Assembly (NCBI GenBank): GCA_000332255.1
Contig: KB235926.1
Coordinates: 1,166,498 to 1,230,497, forward strand
DNA from: a cyanobacterium PCC 7702
GTDB taxonomy: Bacteria; Cyanobacteriota; Cyanobacteriia; Cyanobacteriales; Nostocaceae
Length of the DNA: 64,000 nucleotides
Direction: 5' to 3'
This document shows, one piece after another, positions 30,271 to 39,793 of this stretch. The position numbers were made by a program, and so were the translations under genes. The notes below the pieces were generated by a model. It ran no database searches. It had not been told where the DNA came from and saw nothing but the letters and a program-made list of their open reading frames with translations. How positions within the stretch are numbered: position 1 is the stretch's first letter; every line of letters starts with the position of its first letter.

Positions 30271-31509
30271 TCAAACTTTTTGTTTTGGGGGTGTAGCAAT
30301 TCCCCATTTAATAAGCTTTGCTTCCAGCTGTTTAATAAATTGCAAGTCTTCTTCTGGAAAGAATTGACTCAATGATGAATCTTGAGTTTGGGAAGAATTT
30401 TTTTCCAAAAAGGAAAATGCTTGCCGAAATTGATGGGGAGTAGCTGCAATGGGCGAGTCGAAGTGACAAGAAATTATCTGTTGAAAATCCCAAGTTGCGA
30501 TTTTATCAGCCCAGCGGAGTACTTGTGCAGGTGCTTGGGGGAATATCAAGGTTTGCAATATCGGTGCTACAAATGGGCGCCCGTTTGAGCGCAGAGCATC
30601 AAAAGACTGTTCCCAGTTTTCTTGCCATTGAAACGGATATATACCGAAGTAAGCTTTTTTCGATCGCTCTGGTGCTTTGAAAGCATCCTTGAGTACTCGT
30701 GCTAAATTCTTCGTCTTTACCGCACTCGGACGAAAGTAAATTGCAAACAATGAAATGCGTTTCCATCCTTTGCGGCGGTTTTCTTGATTGTCTGCGATCG
30801 CCTCAGCGGCATTATCTCTGGCATGAAACAATAAAGGATAAGGGTCTAGTTGTACGATCGCCGGTGGTTCTTCTGGCACGGACAGTATAGAATCAGTCAG
30901 AAGCAAAGTACGCGATCGCTTGTGGAAAACCGCAACTTCTGTGAAAAAACCCCGCCTCAAATCAATATCCAATACTGCACAGTCAAACTCCTCACCAAAC
31001 AAAGCAACAGTAGTTGCATCTGCTGGAATCTCTTGAGTCCGTTTTTGAGGAAAACCAAGCCAACTCAACGGTACATTGAACGGAAAACTCCATTGATGGG
31101 GAGCAACAAAAACTTGTGCTTGGGGAAAGTATCTTGCAAAAGGACCGGCGAAGACTTTGTGTTCCAGACCAGAGCTAGTTGGTAAGATAATATACTTAAC
31201 GTCACCGTGCTTTGCCACCAACTCGTTAACCATTTGCACGCATTCAAGTGTGGGAGCAACCGGTGCGTACACGAATAAGCCACCACTTTCTAGCTTTATG
31301 ATTGTCATTCGGATCGGCACCACCGCATAAAGAAAACCGTGAAGTTGTTCAAATGTCCAGATCCTATCCTTGATTATTTCTCGGCAAAGTGTGCGGCGCC
31401 AACGATAGGGGTACAGCGGTAAAGCAAGCCAAAACTCCCATGACCAATCTCGTAAATTGATTTTTTGTTGTTGCGGTTTTTCCCTTAACTGATGTTCTTG
31501 CGCATTCAT
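30271..31509 (-). CDS. DUF4336 domain protein
   Basis: This 412-residue protein contains the DUF4336 domain: LPLYPYRWRRTLCREIIKDR, VVPIRMTIIKLESGGLFVYAPVAPT, and KYIILPTSSGLEHKVFAGPF. The domain is thought to have a metallo-beta-lactamase-like fold, although the HxHxDH motif is not obvious here. No signal peptide or membrane span is seen. It is common in cyanobacteria and plants, with unknown function. It is convergent with pilQ. Confidence 0.82.
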   Translation of the reverse strand: MNAQEHQLREKPQQQKINLRDWSWEFWLALPLYPYRWRRTLCREIIKDRIWTFEQLHGFLYAVVPIRMTIIKLESGGLFVYAPVAPTLECVQMVNELVAKHGDVKYIILPTSSGLEHKVFAGPFARYFPQAQVFVAPHQWSFPFNVPLSWLGFPQKRTQEIPADATTVALFGEEFDCAVLDIDLRRGFFTEVAVFHKRSRTLLLTDSILSVPEEPPAIVQLDPYPLLFHARDNAAEAIADNQENRRKGWKRISLFAIYFRPSAVKTKNLARVLKDAFKAPERSKKAYFGIYPFQWQENWEQSFDALRSNGRPFVAPILQTLIFPQAPAQVLRWADKIATWDFQQIISCHFDSPIAATPHQFRQAFSFLEKNSSQTQDSSLSQFFPEEDLQFIKQLEAKLIKWGIATPPKQKV

Positions 31510-32186
31510 AGCTATTACACCTGACTTTATACTTCACATGTGGATTTTGTTGTTATTTTTCGCATGGGAATGTTCTGTAATTGCTACTTGCAAGTTTTCT
31601 CTTGGCTGAATGTTATTAAGGATACTAAAGGAATAATAATAAATAATGAGCTTCTAGCGGCGATCGCTTTTCTGTAACGGCATTTGGGCAAGCTCTACCC
31701 CATGTAGAAAACACGGGGTAGAGCTACAAAAAAATCGAAAGCTACTTGCTGCTACATAAAAAGAGTGAACATAGCCGTTGAAATCATCAAAAATTAAAAT
31801 TATTAAGAAAAATTAAAAATCGAGTCCTCTGGTAACATCGACATTTTAGTGCTCTGGCTTTGTTAAGTTTTTCTCCTGAACGTTTTTCAGGTACTTTAAG
31901 TTATTATAGGGGAATCGCAAATCCTAAAAATTTCTAAAATTCAGATTAAGCAAATCCGCCCCAGGACATAAACAAATGTAAAATTAACTTTCCAAAATTT
32001 TGGTAAGTAATAAAAACTTTATTTTCCTATCTACTACCTACTTTCCAGCCTACTAATCTCTGTAGCATCGCAACTATTGACCCAACGGCATAAACAAAAT
32101 CTACCTTGGTAATGATGTTTATGACTGTGAAAATATTTGAAGATGATTTGTTAGAAGTTTGAAACCAATATGTTTCTGTTTTTTAG
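31510..32186 (+). other. Intergenic region with a long inverted repeat
   Basis: The 677 bases are AT-rich with no gene. AGCTCTACCCCATG and CACGGGGTAGAGCT (31691-31724) form a 14-position stem with one mismatch around a TAGAAA-type loop. It lacks a good T-run on either strand, so it may be a dispersed palindrome rather than a terminator. A smaller CCTGAA/TTCAGG stem lies near 31875. Confidence 0.55.
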
Positions 32187-32195
32187 GTGAAAACG

Positions 32196-32591
32196 ATGAC
32201 GGGAAATTTATTAGCTGCCTTGGCTACAGCTTTAAGCTTGCTAATTGTTGATTTAGTTGTTCCTGGTGTGAATATTGCTAACTTTCCAGCTGCTTTAATT
32301 GCAGCGGTAGTTATTGGTGCAGTTAACGGTTCTGTCAAACCAGTTTTATCTGCTTTATCCTTACCGCTGAATTTCATATCTTTTGGAGCTTTTTCACTGG
32401 TTGTTAACGGCATTTGCTTCTTTTTAGCAGCTGCTTTAGTTCCTGGATTTAGCGCCCACGGACTCGTGGCGTTTATTGTTGGTCCTGTGGTTCTTTCTCT
32501 GGCTAGCACTTTCATCAACAGCTACTTTGCACAGAAGAATCTTTTAAAGGGCAGTGAAGAAACAAAAAAAGCCGAATTACCTTCTAGGTAA
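32196..32591 (+). CDS. Phage-holin-family IV-like membrane protein
   Basis: The protein is about 131 residues from ATG 32196 (MTGNLLAALATALSLLIVDL). An in-frame GTG at 32187 adds three residues. It has four hydrophobic segments, including ALIAAVVIGAVNGSVKPVLS and FGAFSLVVNGICFFLAAALV, then a charged tail. It fits the mycobacterial-type 4TM holin superfamily (PF04020), which is widespread in cyanobacteria outside phages. No lysis genes are nearby, so a phage role is unlikely. Confidence 0.85.
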   Translation: MTGNLLAALATALSLLIVDLVVPGVNIANFPAALIAAVVIGAVNGSVKPVLSALSLPLNFISFGAFSLVVNGICFFLAAALVPGFSAHGLVAFIVGPVVLSLASTFINSYFAQKNLLKGSEETKKAELPSR

Positions 32592-32750
32592 ATGTTAACT
32601 AAATAGCAGTACAGGTGAAATAAAAGGACACAGGCGATCGCCTGTAAAAAAAAATCAAAATAATTCCTGGGAAGGAGTTATTGATTCGGTTAATTTTCGA
32701 AAATGAAAAACAGCACTACAGAAATTTAGAGAAAAAGCAGTAAAAACACT

Positions 32751-32942
32751 ATGAAATTAGTCCGCTATCTTTTGGGTTTCTTCTTACCTCCCGTTGGTGT
32801 TTTCCTAACATATGGGCTTAGCACAACTTTGGTAATTAACATTTTGCTTACTCTTTTAGGCTGGCTTCCTGGAAGCATTCACGCCATCTGGGCGATCGCC
32901 AAGTATGATGAAAGATTAAGTCGAGAAGGACAAATTTACTAG
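32751..32942 (+). CDS. Pmp3/YqaE-family small membrane protein
   Basis: This 63-residue protein has two membrane segments, YLLGFFLPPVGVFLTYG and LVINILLTLLGWLPGSIHAIW, with the Pmp3 signature FFLPPVGV and a charged end (KYDERLSREGQIY). Members modulate membrane potential and salt tolerance in yeast and plants; the bacterial role is unclear. It shares orientation with the holin-like gene 160 bases upstream. Confidence 0.9.
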   Translation: MKLVRYLLGFFLPPVGVFLTYGLSTTLVINILLTLLGWLPGSIHAIWAIAKYDERLSREGQIY

Positions 32943-32980
32943 GCTCAAAAGTGTGGCTAAAATTCTCTGCCCGAGCCTTA

Positions 32981-33014
32981 GTCTACCCCTTTTCCAATCA
33001 CGGAAAAAGGGGTA
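32981..33014. terminator. Shared hairpin between convergent pmp3-like gene and nth
   Basis: TACCCCTTTTCC and GGAAAAAGGGGTA pair across a 6-base loop, with AATTTGTTTG after it on the plus strand. It lies between convergent genes and could act in both directions; neither side has a perfect T-run. Confidence 0.5.
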
Positions 33015-33076
33015 ATTTGTTTGTAAATATTTTCCTTGTTTTGCCCTACCTAACGCAGCGAACAATAGGAGGAACT

Positions 33077-33736
33077 TTAGCCAGGAACGATTGCGGACGG
33101 ACAAATATCGGCTAGCTGACATGCTTTACAGGCCGGATTGCGCGCTTTGCAAACAGCACGGCCGTGATATATTAGGCGAATTGACCAATTTTCCCAATCC
33201 GGTTGTGGCACTAACTGCATTAAATCTCGTTCAATACGAATAGGATCTGTGTGTTTGGTTAAACCCAAGCGTTGACTCAAACGCTTGACGTGAGTGTCAA
33301 CGGTAACTCCAGCATTAATACCAAAAGCATGAGCAAGAACTACATTTGCTGTTTTGCGTGCTACTCCGGGAAGCTGCAAAAGCTGTTCCATTTGTTGGGG
33401 AACTTCTCCGTTAAAGTCGGTGATAATCATCCGACAAGCTGCTTGAATATTTTTTGCCTTATGGCGATAAAAACCAGTGGAGCGTACTAAGTTTTCTAAC
33501 TCTGTCAAATCAGCATTAGCCAAGCTGCGTGCATCGGGAAAGCGACTGAACAAAACTGGTGTGACTCGATTAACTCGTTCATCAGTACATTGAGCGGAAA
33601 GAATTGTCGCTACTAGCAATTGCAGCGGTGTGGAATAATGTAAAGAGCAAGTAGCATGAGGGTAAAGTCGCTGAAGTCGAATTAGTATTTCTAGTGCTCG
33701 TTGTTTTAGAGATGGTAATTGTCGAGTATTTTTCAC
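33077..33736 (-). CDS. nth: Endonuclease III
   Basis: This 219-residue bifunctional DNA glycosylase/AP lyase removes oxidised pyrimidines. The helix-hairpin-helix LQLPGVARKTANVVLAHAFG contains the catalytic Lys, VDTHVKRLSQRLGL contains the catalytic Asp, and the 4Fe-4S cluster follows C-x6-C-x2-C-x5-C (CKARNPACKACQLADIC). All active residues are present. It is monocistronic. Confidence 0.95.
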   Translation of the reverse strand: MKNTRQLPSLKQRALEILIRLQRLYPHATCSLHYSTPLQLLVATILSAQCTDERVNRVTPVLFSRFPDARSLANADLTELENLVRSTGFYRHKAKNIQAACRMIITDFNGEVPQQMEQLLQLPGVARKTANVVLAHAFGINAGVTVDTHVKRLSQRLGLTKHTDPIRIERDLMQLVPQPDWENWSIRLIYHGRAVCKARNPACKACQLADICPSAIVPG

Positions 33737-33772
33737 TAGTGTATTTTACCCAACGGAATTAGCAAATAAACA

Positions 33773-33792
33773 TAGCCCACCTCGGTGGGCTA
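33773..33792 (-). terminator. Hairpin after the site-2 protease gene
   Basis: TAGCCCACC and GGTGGGCTA form a perfect 9 bp stem with a 2-base apex. On the minus strand TGTTTATTTG follows. It is about 50 bases after the protease stop; the T-run is interrupted. Confidence 0.55.
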
Positions 33793-33840
33793 GAATACAA
33801 CCGTTAGCACAGCAAAGGCTGCTTCGGCTATCTAGAAAGC

Positions 33841-34926
33841 CTATTGGAATAATTTTTGCACCCATTCCAGTTGGGAAGTTTCCTTTACGATCAGAAAAAT
33901 ACCCAAACCTAGAAGTAGCATTAAGCCAGTTTGCATCACACCTTCTTGAAAGCGAGTGGGTAAAGGTCTGCCGCGCAATGCTTCAATGATAAGGAAAGCG
34001 AGTTGTCCTCCATCCAATGCTGGCAAAGGCAAAATATTGATTATGGCTAGGTTGATGCTAATTAAAGCAGCAAAGTATAACAAACTACCCGTGTCGTTGT
34101 GAGCAATGTTAGCGCCAATCTCCACGATTTTAACAGGTCCAGCTACTTGACTGGCTGTTTCGCCAAAGTTGGTAACAAGTTGTTTGAAACCTTGAAATGT
34201 CATCGCGATAATGCGCTGAAATTCTTGAGCACCAAGTTTCAAAGCTTGCATCAAATTGGTGACGCGGCGACGAACAATACTCCCGTTGGGAGCAAGTCCC
34301 ACACCAATGCTTCCTCCAGTGGGTTTTGCTTCCGGAGTAACGGTTACAGATAGCTGTTGGCGATCGCGGATAACTTGAAGTTCAATCGGCTTACCGGCAT
34401 TCGTTTTAATTATTTCTCTTAAAGCCTCTATTTCTTGCAACGACGTACCAAATTTTTTGTTATTGGCTGCTATAACTACGTCTCCCGGTTTGAGGCCAGC
34501 ATCCAATGCAACGGTGCTTACTTCCGGCGCTAGTTGTTTGATCAAAACTCCTGGTTGAGTTGCTTGGGAAATACCAACTAAGTTGACTTGAGCAACTAAC
34601 AGAAAGTAAGCAAAAATTAAATTTGCTATCACTCCAGCGCTGATGACGATCGCTCGATCTAAAATCGGGCGGTTGCGCAGCAAATTCGGATCGTTAGGTG
34701 GAATATCGCTATCCGGATCGTCGTCGGGAAAGCCAACAAAACCTCCTAAGGGAAATGCTCGGACAGCATACTCGGTTTTTTGCCCTTGGTACTTCCACAA
34801 AATCGGACCAAATCCCAGAGAAAAACGATTAACGTGAATACCTTGAGCTCTTGCTGCAATGAAATGTCCCAGTTCGTGTACCAGGATAAGAACAGCTAAA
34901 ACTGCGATCGCCGCAAAAACTGACAT
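33841..34926 (-). CDS. rseP: Site-2 protease, RseP/YaeL-like zinc metalloprotease
   Basis: Starting at 34926 (MSVFAAIAVLAVLILVHELGH), 361 residues; the frame stays open 32 codons upstream, but those residues are not membrane-like and the motif position favours the internal ATG. Span 1 carries the zinc motif HELGH. A PDZ domain occupies about residues 120-210 (GLKPGDVVIAANNKKFG), and the second active-site motif is NILPLPALDGGQLAF near 305. S2P enzymes cut membrane proteins such as anti-sigma factors; the target here is unknown. Confidence 0.92.
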   Translation of the reverse strand: MSVFAAIAVLAVLILVHELGHFIAARAQGIHVNRFSLGFGPILWKYQGQKTEYAVRAFPLGGFVGFPDDDPDSDIPPNDPNLLRNRPILDRAIVISAGVIANLIFAYFLLVAQVNLVGISQATQPGVLIKQLAPEVSTVALDAGLKPGDVVIAANNKKFGTSLQEIEALREIIKTNAGKPIELQVIRDRQQLSVTVTPEAKPTGGSIGVGLAPNGSIVRRRVTNLMQALKLGAQEFQRIIAMTFQGFKQLVTNFGETASQVAGPVKIVEIGANIAHNDTGSLLYFAALISINLAIINILPLPALDGGQLAFLIIEALRGRPLPTRFQEGVMQTGLMLLLGLGIFLIVKETSQLEWVQKLFQ

Positions 34927-35104
34927 AGATAAAGAAGATTTGTGAACTGATTTCGCTATACTTACTTCTATTTTAGAATGAGTCACTGTCTGCTGTTGGT
35001 TGGCAAAACAGTACACAGGCACTTTACCATATCGTACATACAGGGTTCTTCATCGCCGCTGTGGAACAACCCCGGGCGCGCAAACTCAAAAATACCGCTT
35101 TTTT

Positions 35105-36385
35105 TTACAAAACTTCACGTCCCAGATAAGGTTGCAAAACCTCGGGTAGGGATATGGTTCCGTCTGGCTGCTGGTAATTTTCCAAAATCGCCGCCATGGT
35201 TCGCCCTATGGCCAAACCGGAACCGTTGAGAGTATGCACAAACTGCGTTCCTTTCTTTCCAGCTGACTTAAAACGAATATCACCGCGGCGTGCTTGAAAA
35301 TCGACAAAATTGGAACAACTAGAAATTTCTCTGTATTTGCCAGAAGATGGCAGCCAAACTTCTAAATCATAGGTTTTAGCAGCAGCAAACCCCAAGTCTC
35401 CAGTACACAATTCTACAACTCGGTAGGGTAACTTTAGCGCTTGTAAAATCGCTTCTGCATCCCCCACCAAAGTTTCCAGCTCATCAAAGGAAGTACTGGG
35501 ATGAACAAATTTTACTAATTCCACTTTGTTGAATTGATGCAGCCTAATTAACCCGCGCATATCCCGTCCGTAGCTCCCAGCTTCGCGGCGAAAACAGGGA
35601 GTATAGGCGCAGTGATAGATAGGCAAATCTTCAGCAGCAAGAATTTCCCCCCGATAAAGGTTAGTAACGGGTACTTCTGCTGTCGGAGCAAGCCACAAGT
35701 CATCTTGAGCGCATTTAAAGCTTTCTTCAGCAAATTTAGGCAATTGTCCAGTTGCCGTCAGAGAGGTAGTGTTGATGAGAAATGGGGGAATGACCTCCAC
35801 ATAGCCAGCTGCAATTTGGCGAGCGAGCATAAACTGAATTAATGCTCTCTCTAAAGCCGCACCAGCGCCAATTAGGGTTACAAAACGACTTTGAGCAACT
35901 TTTACAGCTCGTTCGAAGTTGAGAATTCCTAACTTTTCGCCAATTTCCCAGTGGGGAAGAATATTTGGATTGTTGGGAATGTACTCATCACCCCACCGCC
36001 GCACTTCAACGTTATCTTCTTCACTTTTACCAATGGGTGTAGAGTCGCTGGGAAGGTTGGGAAGTGCAAGTACAAGTTCTTCAATTTTGGCAACTATTTC
36101 CTTTTCCTGCGGTTCTAGTTCGCTTAATGTTGTTTTAATACGATTACCTTCTTCCCGCAAAGCTTGAATTTCTGGAGCTTGAGGATTTACACCCGATTTG
36201 ATTTTTTGCCCTACTAGTTTACCGATTTCGTTACTGCGCGCTTGCAGTTGACTGCGCTTTCCTTCTAATTCCAGTTGTTGCTTGCTCAACTCTACAATCG
36301 GCTGAATGTCGTAGTTAACACCGCGAGTATTCAGCCTTTCCTGAACCAATTGTGGATTTTCCCGTATTAATTTGATATCCAGCAC
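35105..36385 (-). CDS. serS: Seryl-tRNA synthetase
   Basis: This 426-residue class II synthetase has an N-terminal coiled-coil arm at about residues 30-105 ([20 protein letters not shown]) that holds the tRNA, then motif 2 ([22 protein letters not shown]), the serine-site [15 protein letters not shown] and motif 3 ([20 protein letters not shown]). The tail [11 protein letters not shown] is normal. It ends about 180 bases before the site-2 protease start on the same strand; an operon is possible. Confidence 0.96.
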   Translation of the reverse strand: MLDIKLIRENPQLVQERLNTRGVNYDIQPIVELSKQQLELEGKRSQLQARSNEIGKLVGQKIKSGVNPQAPEIQALREEGNRIKTTLSELEPQEKEIVAKIEELVLALPNLPSDSTPIGKSEEDNVEVRRWGDEYIPNNPNILPHWEIGEKLGILNFERAVKVAQSRFVTLIGAGAALERALIQFMLARQIAAGYVEVIPPFLINTTSLTATGQLPKFAEESFKCAQDDLWLAPTAEVPVTNLYRGEILAAEDLPIYHCAYTPCFRREAGSYGRDMRGLIRLHQFNKVELVKFVHPSTSFDELETLVGDAEAILQALKLPYRVVELCTGDLGFAAAKTYDLEVWLPSSGKYREISSCSNFVDFQARRGDIRFKSAGKKGTQFVHTLNGSGLAIGRTMAAILENYQQPDGTISLPEVLQPYLGREVL

Positions 36386-36715
36386 AGATTTTTCTCAGTT
36401 TTGAGCCTACTATCTTTATCACCACACTAGAGAATATTGTAATTTTGGTTGGTTAATGACTGCAAAAGTAATGTTTGTTGAAAATTATCTTAGTCTGTTT
36501 CACTCCCAAGATTTTGCCTTGTCAGTAAGGTCAGGTCAAGCAAATTGCTCATTTCTTTTGAAAACGTTACTCGCTCATTACTTTACAACTAGCTAGTACG
36601 GTTACCGCTCAGTGACTGTCGCAGTTGCGAAGTGAAAATTCTTCTTCTGGCAGAGATTTGTTAGTGAGGAAAAATATCCACAGCCTAGCAACAAGTGCCT
36701 GCTTTTCTACACCAT
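36386..36715. other. Intergenic spacer
   Basis: The 330 bases between the serS start and the 3' end of the Tic21-like gene presumably hold the serS promoter. No ORF, clear terminator or repeat was seen. Confidence 0.5.
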
Positions 36716-37285
36716 TTAGCGAGTCACGCGATTGAGCAACCAAATCGATCCTACCAGTCCTGCAAAATGAGCTGAAACTGTGTTGGTATTTGCTTGTACC
36801 ACCAACATATCTAGACCGCTGATAATTCGGTTGGGATCGAACAATTGGGTGGTAATTGCTTGGGGAGAAATAGACCTTGCTACCAGAGTCCCAACGATCG
36901 CCTGCGCTCCTAAAAGAGTTAATAACATTCCTACTAAATTTACTATTAGCCCTAACCGCAAAACTTGTATTGTTTCCAATTTGCTAGGATGGTTGCTAGG
37001 ATTGGAGGATAATAGTTTTCTACCAATTTGGACGTAACGAAAAGCTAAATAAATACCTCCACCCAAGGTAATCAGTCCACAAACTGCTAAAAACACACCT
37101 AATCCATTTCCTGGATTATTGCTGGGACTACCAGGTCTTTGACTGAAGACAGCAAATAGCAGCACAATTATTGCAGAAACAACACCTAGTACTAATTGAA
37201 TCCAAAAACTAATCCAACCAGTGAGACGAAACGCTTGCGCAATGGCTCGGCGTCGAGAGGAAGACGATTGGGAGTCTACAGACAT
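36716..37285 (-). CDS. Tic21/PIC1-like membrane protein (DUF3611)
   Basis: Starting at 37285 (MSVDSQSSSSRRRAIAQAFR), 189 residues; the open frame begins 15 codons earlier with unlikely residues. Four membrane segments are visible, including FWIQLVLGVVSAIIVLLFAV, LGVFLAVCGLITLGGGIYLA and LGLIVNLVGMLLTLLGAQAI. DUF3611 proteins are the cyanobacterial relatives of the chloroplast envelope protein Tic21/PIC1, proposed both as an iron permease and as an import component. The role here is inferred from family only. Confidence 0.83.
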   Translation of the reverse strand: MSVDSQSSSSRRRAIAQAFRLTGWISFWIQLVLGVVSAIIVLLFAVFSQRPGSPSNNPGNGLGVFLAVCGLITLGGGIYLAFRYVQIGRKLLSSNPSNHPSKLETIQVLRLGLIVNLVGMLLTLLGAQAIVGTLVARSISPQAITTQLFDPNRIISGLDMLVVQANTNTVSAHFAGLVGSIWLLNRVTR

Positions 37286-37933
37286 ACTATGGCACCTCAA
37301 TTTGCTGGCGCAAGATGAGTTTACTATCACACCTATCAGAGTAATCTAAGTAAGCTGCTCAAAAAAACAAATTCTGCGACTTCTATTGGCTGATTCTATG
37401 TATAAAAATTAGTAACGCCATGCATATGTAAGTGTGCCGGCAGCTAGCTGCAAGCATTCGAAACTACATTTGACATTCGGTATCACCATTGTAGATTTCC
37501 ACGGTGATAAACCTTGTAAAAAAAGTGTTTATTAAGTTTTACAGAAAAATTTTCATGTTACCTTTATTATTGCTAAGCAACATTTTATGCTTAAGCATTC
37601 CTTACACGCTTGGCATCACTCGACACCGAGATGGTGCTCGAGCTGTTGTCTGGTAGCTCCTCCTCGCACTACCTCAGGCTTAGGGTAGGGGTGCATCTAC
37701 TTGTACCTCCACAGAAAAGCTGGCGCATTCACACGGCGCTGTTACCGGAAGTTTATTCCGTCCTTAGAAGTGCCGTTTCCGTAATTAACCAGCTTGGGTT
37801 AATGTTTCCTGTTTGCGCTTTGCAAATCTAACCTAAGTTATATACTTAACCAAAAAGAAGGTAGCACTATATACTCCCTATTGGGATATTAGACTTAACC
37901 TTTAAGTATTTTTCCGGTCATTCTTTACTAACC
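37286..37933 (+). other. Intergenic region with GC-rich hairpin cluster
   Basis: Within this 650-base spacer the part 37587-37803 is visibly richer in GC than its flanks and is dense in inverted repeats: the palindrome ATGCTTAAGCAT at 37587-37598, a 9 bp stem with one bulge at 37619-37642 (CTCGA-CACC against GGTG-C-TCGAG), and ATTAACC/GGTTAAT at 37784-37803. A 73-codon frame at 37610-37831 matches no family I know and uses codons unlike its neighbours, so a structured RNA is more likely than a protein. An AGCTAGCT palindrome lies at 37442. Confidence 0.5.
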
Positions 37934-38293
37934 ATGAAACTAGAGGATATATATCAGTTCTTTGAAAATCCTCCGCCAACCTACCTTTGCCAGGAACTAT
38001 CAGTTTGTTATATTTTGTACATTTTACTGCAAGGGGAATCCTACGGAACCGAGTTGATTCAACGATTAGAAACCGAATACCCTACTTATCGGCTTTCGGA
38101 TACAGTGCTGTATAGTGCAATTAAGTTTCTCGAAGATAACAAGGCGATCGCAGGATATTGGAAGAAACTGGAAGGACGCGGACGCCCTCGGCGAATGTAC
38201 CAAGTTTCTTCAGAATGGCTTCCACAAGCTCAAAAGCTGGCTCGTTTATGGGAACAGTATGCAGACAGGAGGGGCAAATTCACGAATAATTAA
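37934..38293 (+). CDS. PadR-family transcriptional regulator
   Basis: This 119-residue winged-helix protein has SVCYILYILLQGESYGTELIQRL (helices 1-2), LSDTVLYSAIKFLEDNKAI (recognition helix) and YWKKLEGRGRPRRMYQVS (wing). In Synechococcus elongatus a related PadR protein, Pex, lengthens the circadian period by repressing kaiA; whether this is the counterpart is not known. No long C-terminal dimerisation helix is present, which also fits the Pex type. It precedes ccbB by 39 bases and may share its transcript. Confidence 0.83.
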   Translation: MKLEDIYQFFENPPPTYLCQELSVCYILYILLQGESYGTELIQRLETEYPTYRLSDTVLYSAIKFLEDNKAIAGYWKKLEGRGRPRRMYQVSSEWLPQAQKLARLWEQYADRRGKFTNN

Positions 38294-38332
38294 AATAAAT
38301 AAACTCTCCATCTCCCAGTAGAAAATAGATCT

Positions 38333-38863
38333 ATGGATACTGCAATTCTGCCATCCACGTTACTGCTAACCTTGTTGTTATCGGTCGGGCTGTTTTTCTT
38401 TATTCGAGCCTCCACTAAAGACCGTACGCAAGTAGCGCAACTGGTATCTGAACAAGATGAAGCTACTCTCATACCTTTATTAAGAGAGTATTTTCAAAGG
38501 CGGTCTTACCGAGTGGCAGCGGTAGACCCAGAAAAAAATCAAGTGATTTTTGAAGGCTATGTTCGCCCCAGTTGGTTTTTAGCTGTGTTTTTGACACTGC
38601 TAACAGCTGCTGGCCTGCTTTGCTTGTCACTTGTTTTGTCACTGCTTTTTCCTACCCTCAGTTTGGCCTTTGTAGGAACAGTTCTGCTATCACCTTTATC
38701 TGGACTATTCTACTGGGAAAAAGCTGGAAAACTTGAGAAGGTATCGCTGAAGGTGGAACCTACCAACAGCGAGTTACACTTCCCAAGTCGAATCACAGTT
38801 GTTGCCCATCGCGATGAACTGATAGAGCTGCAGAGGGCTTTGAATTTAAAGCTTTGTGAATAA
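38333..38863 (+). CDS. ccbB: Cofactor assembly of complex C subunit B (CCB2/CCB4-like)
   Basis: This 176-residue membrane protein has spans at about residues 7-24 (PSTLLLTLLLSVGLFFFI) and 85-125 (FLAVFLTLLTAAGLLCLSLV), separated by a soluble domain with LIPLLREYFQRRSYRV and VIFEGYVRPSW. It matches the CCB2/CCB4 family needed to attach heme ci covalently to cytochrome b6 of the b6f complex. It lies 39 bases downstream of the PadR gene. Confidence 0.82.
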   Translation: MDTAILPSTLLLTLLLSVGLFFFIRASTKDRTQVAQLVSEQDEATLIPLLREYFQRRSYRVAAVDPEKNQVIFEGYVRPSWFLAVFLTLLTAAGLLCLSLVLSLLFPTLSLAFVGTVLLSPLSGLFYWEKAGKLEKVSLKVEPTNSELHFPSRITVVAHRDELIELQRALNLKLCE

Positions 38864-39194
38864 ATTTTTTGTGCTCGATGTTTATTTCGAATTTCGCACG
38901 TGTAGACTTTTGACAAATTTTGAAGAATAAAGAAACGCTCGCTCCTTAACAGGTCCTCCTTGTGAACGCCCACTGGTCGTGGACTTTCGGCTTGGAAAGG
39001 AGCTTTTTCTTTCTTCTTCCTCGTAACATTTTCCCACTGCCAATCAAACGGAATTTGATTGCCCAAGTCTTGACGGCTACCCTTACCGGCAAATTCGCTA
39101 AAAACTAAAAAAATAGTTAAGTTATTGCCTCTCTCTAGCAATTTGCCAGTTAATTATTGTCAAAAGCTACACTTACCTATCCACGCTTGATATG
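38864..39194. other. Intergenic region between ccbB and the DUF3155 gene
   Basis: The 331 bases contain the structured terminator at 38941-39008. A minus-strand frame reading FAGKGSRQDLGNQIPFDWQW lies at 38864-39141 but runs into ccbB antisense, so I do not call it. The convergent DUF3155 gene ends at 39195. Confidence 0.4.
38941..39008 (+). terminator. Structured terminator or small RNA after ccbB
   Basis: GCTCCTT (38941-38947) pairs with AAGGAGC (38997-39003), followed by TTTTTCTTTC. Within the 49-base loop, GTCC (38953-38956) can pair with GGAC (38981-38984). It is larger than a simple terminator hairpin, so an independent small RNA is possible; TTGACA at 38910 could be a -35 box, but no good -10 follows. 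Confidence 0.45.
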
Positions 39195-39512
39195 TTACCG
39201 ATGAACTGCAGCCAAAGAATCTTGTCCGGGAGAATTTTCCAATGTTCTCAGACTGGGGAATAGGAAATGGTTCTCTTCTACATACTGAGCACCAAAAAGT
39301 CCCTTTTCTGCCCAGAAATACCTGTCTGTAGTGTGTTCGTTACGCTTTACAAGCAGTAAAGCTGGCGGGGTTATGCCTTCGGCCTGAATAAACTTTCTGG
39401 CTGCTGTCACGGGTTTATCTTCGCCACTTTCAATGCTATATTGAGGCACATGCTCCAGAATGCGCCGCCCTTCTTGGCGACGACGGCTTTTGCGCTTCCG
39501 TCTCCTTGCCAA
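39195..39512 (-). CDS. DUF3155 domain protein
   Basis: This 105-residue protein has a strongly basic N-terminus (MARRRKRKSRRRQEGRRILE) followed by VPQYSIESGEDKPVTAARKF and LLLVKRNEHTTDRYFWAEKG. It matches the cyanobacteria-only DUF3155. The arginine-rich start suggests nucleic-acid or ribosome contact, but this is inference. AGGAGGAAAATAGG precedes the ATG on the minus strand. Confidence 0.85.
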   Translation of the reverse strand: MARRRKRKSRRRQEGRRILEHVPQYSIESGEDKPVTAARKFIQAEGITPPALLLVKRNEHTTDRYFWAEKGLFGAQYVEENHFLFPSLRTLENSPGQDSLAAVHR

Positions 39513-39793
39513 CCTATTTTCCTCCTCTTTGCAAGCTAAATATTGTAGTTATAGCTACAAAATCCGTCGTAATTATAAAAGTTCTAGTTGAAAAGATCAA
39601 CAGTTTTTAAACTTTTGATACAACAAGCATATTTTGCTGGAATGAAGGTAAATAAGAAAATAGAGAAGGATATAATGCCCCAGAGCGACGCCGAACAAAA
39701 ATGATTTCGTTATGCTTTTTAAAGAAGAAAGCTTTGATGTTTTTGTCAGATTTTCTGAAATTTTCATTTTAACCAACAGCTAGCTGAAAAAAA

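Noticed and set aside
38710..39141. Minus-strand frame of 143 codons
   Set aside because: It overlaps ccbB antisense; only its first part looks coding-like, and no family is recognised.
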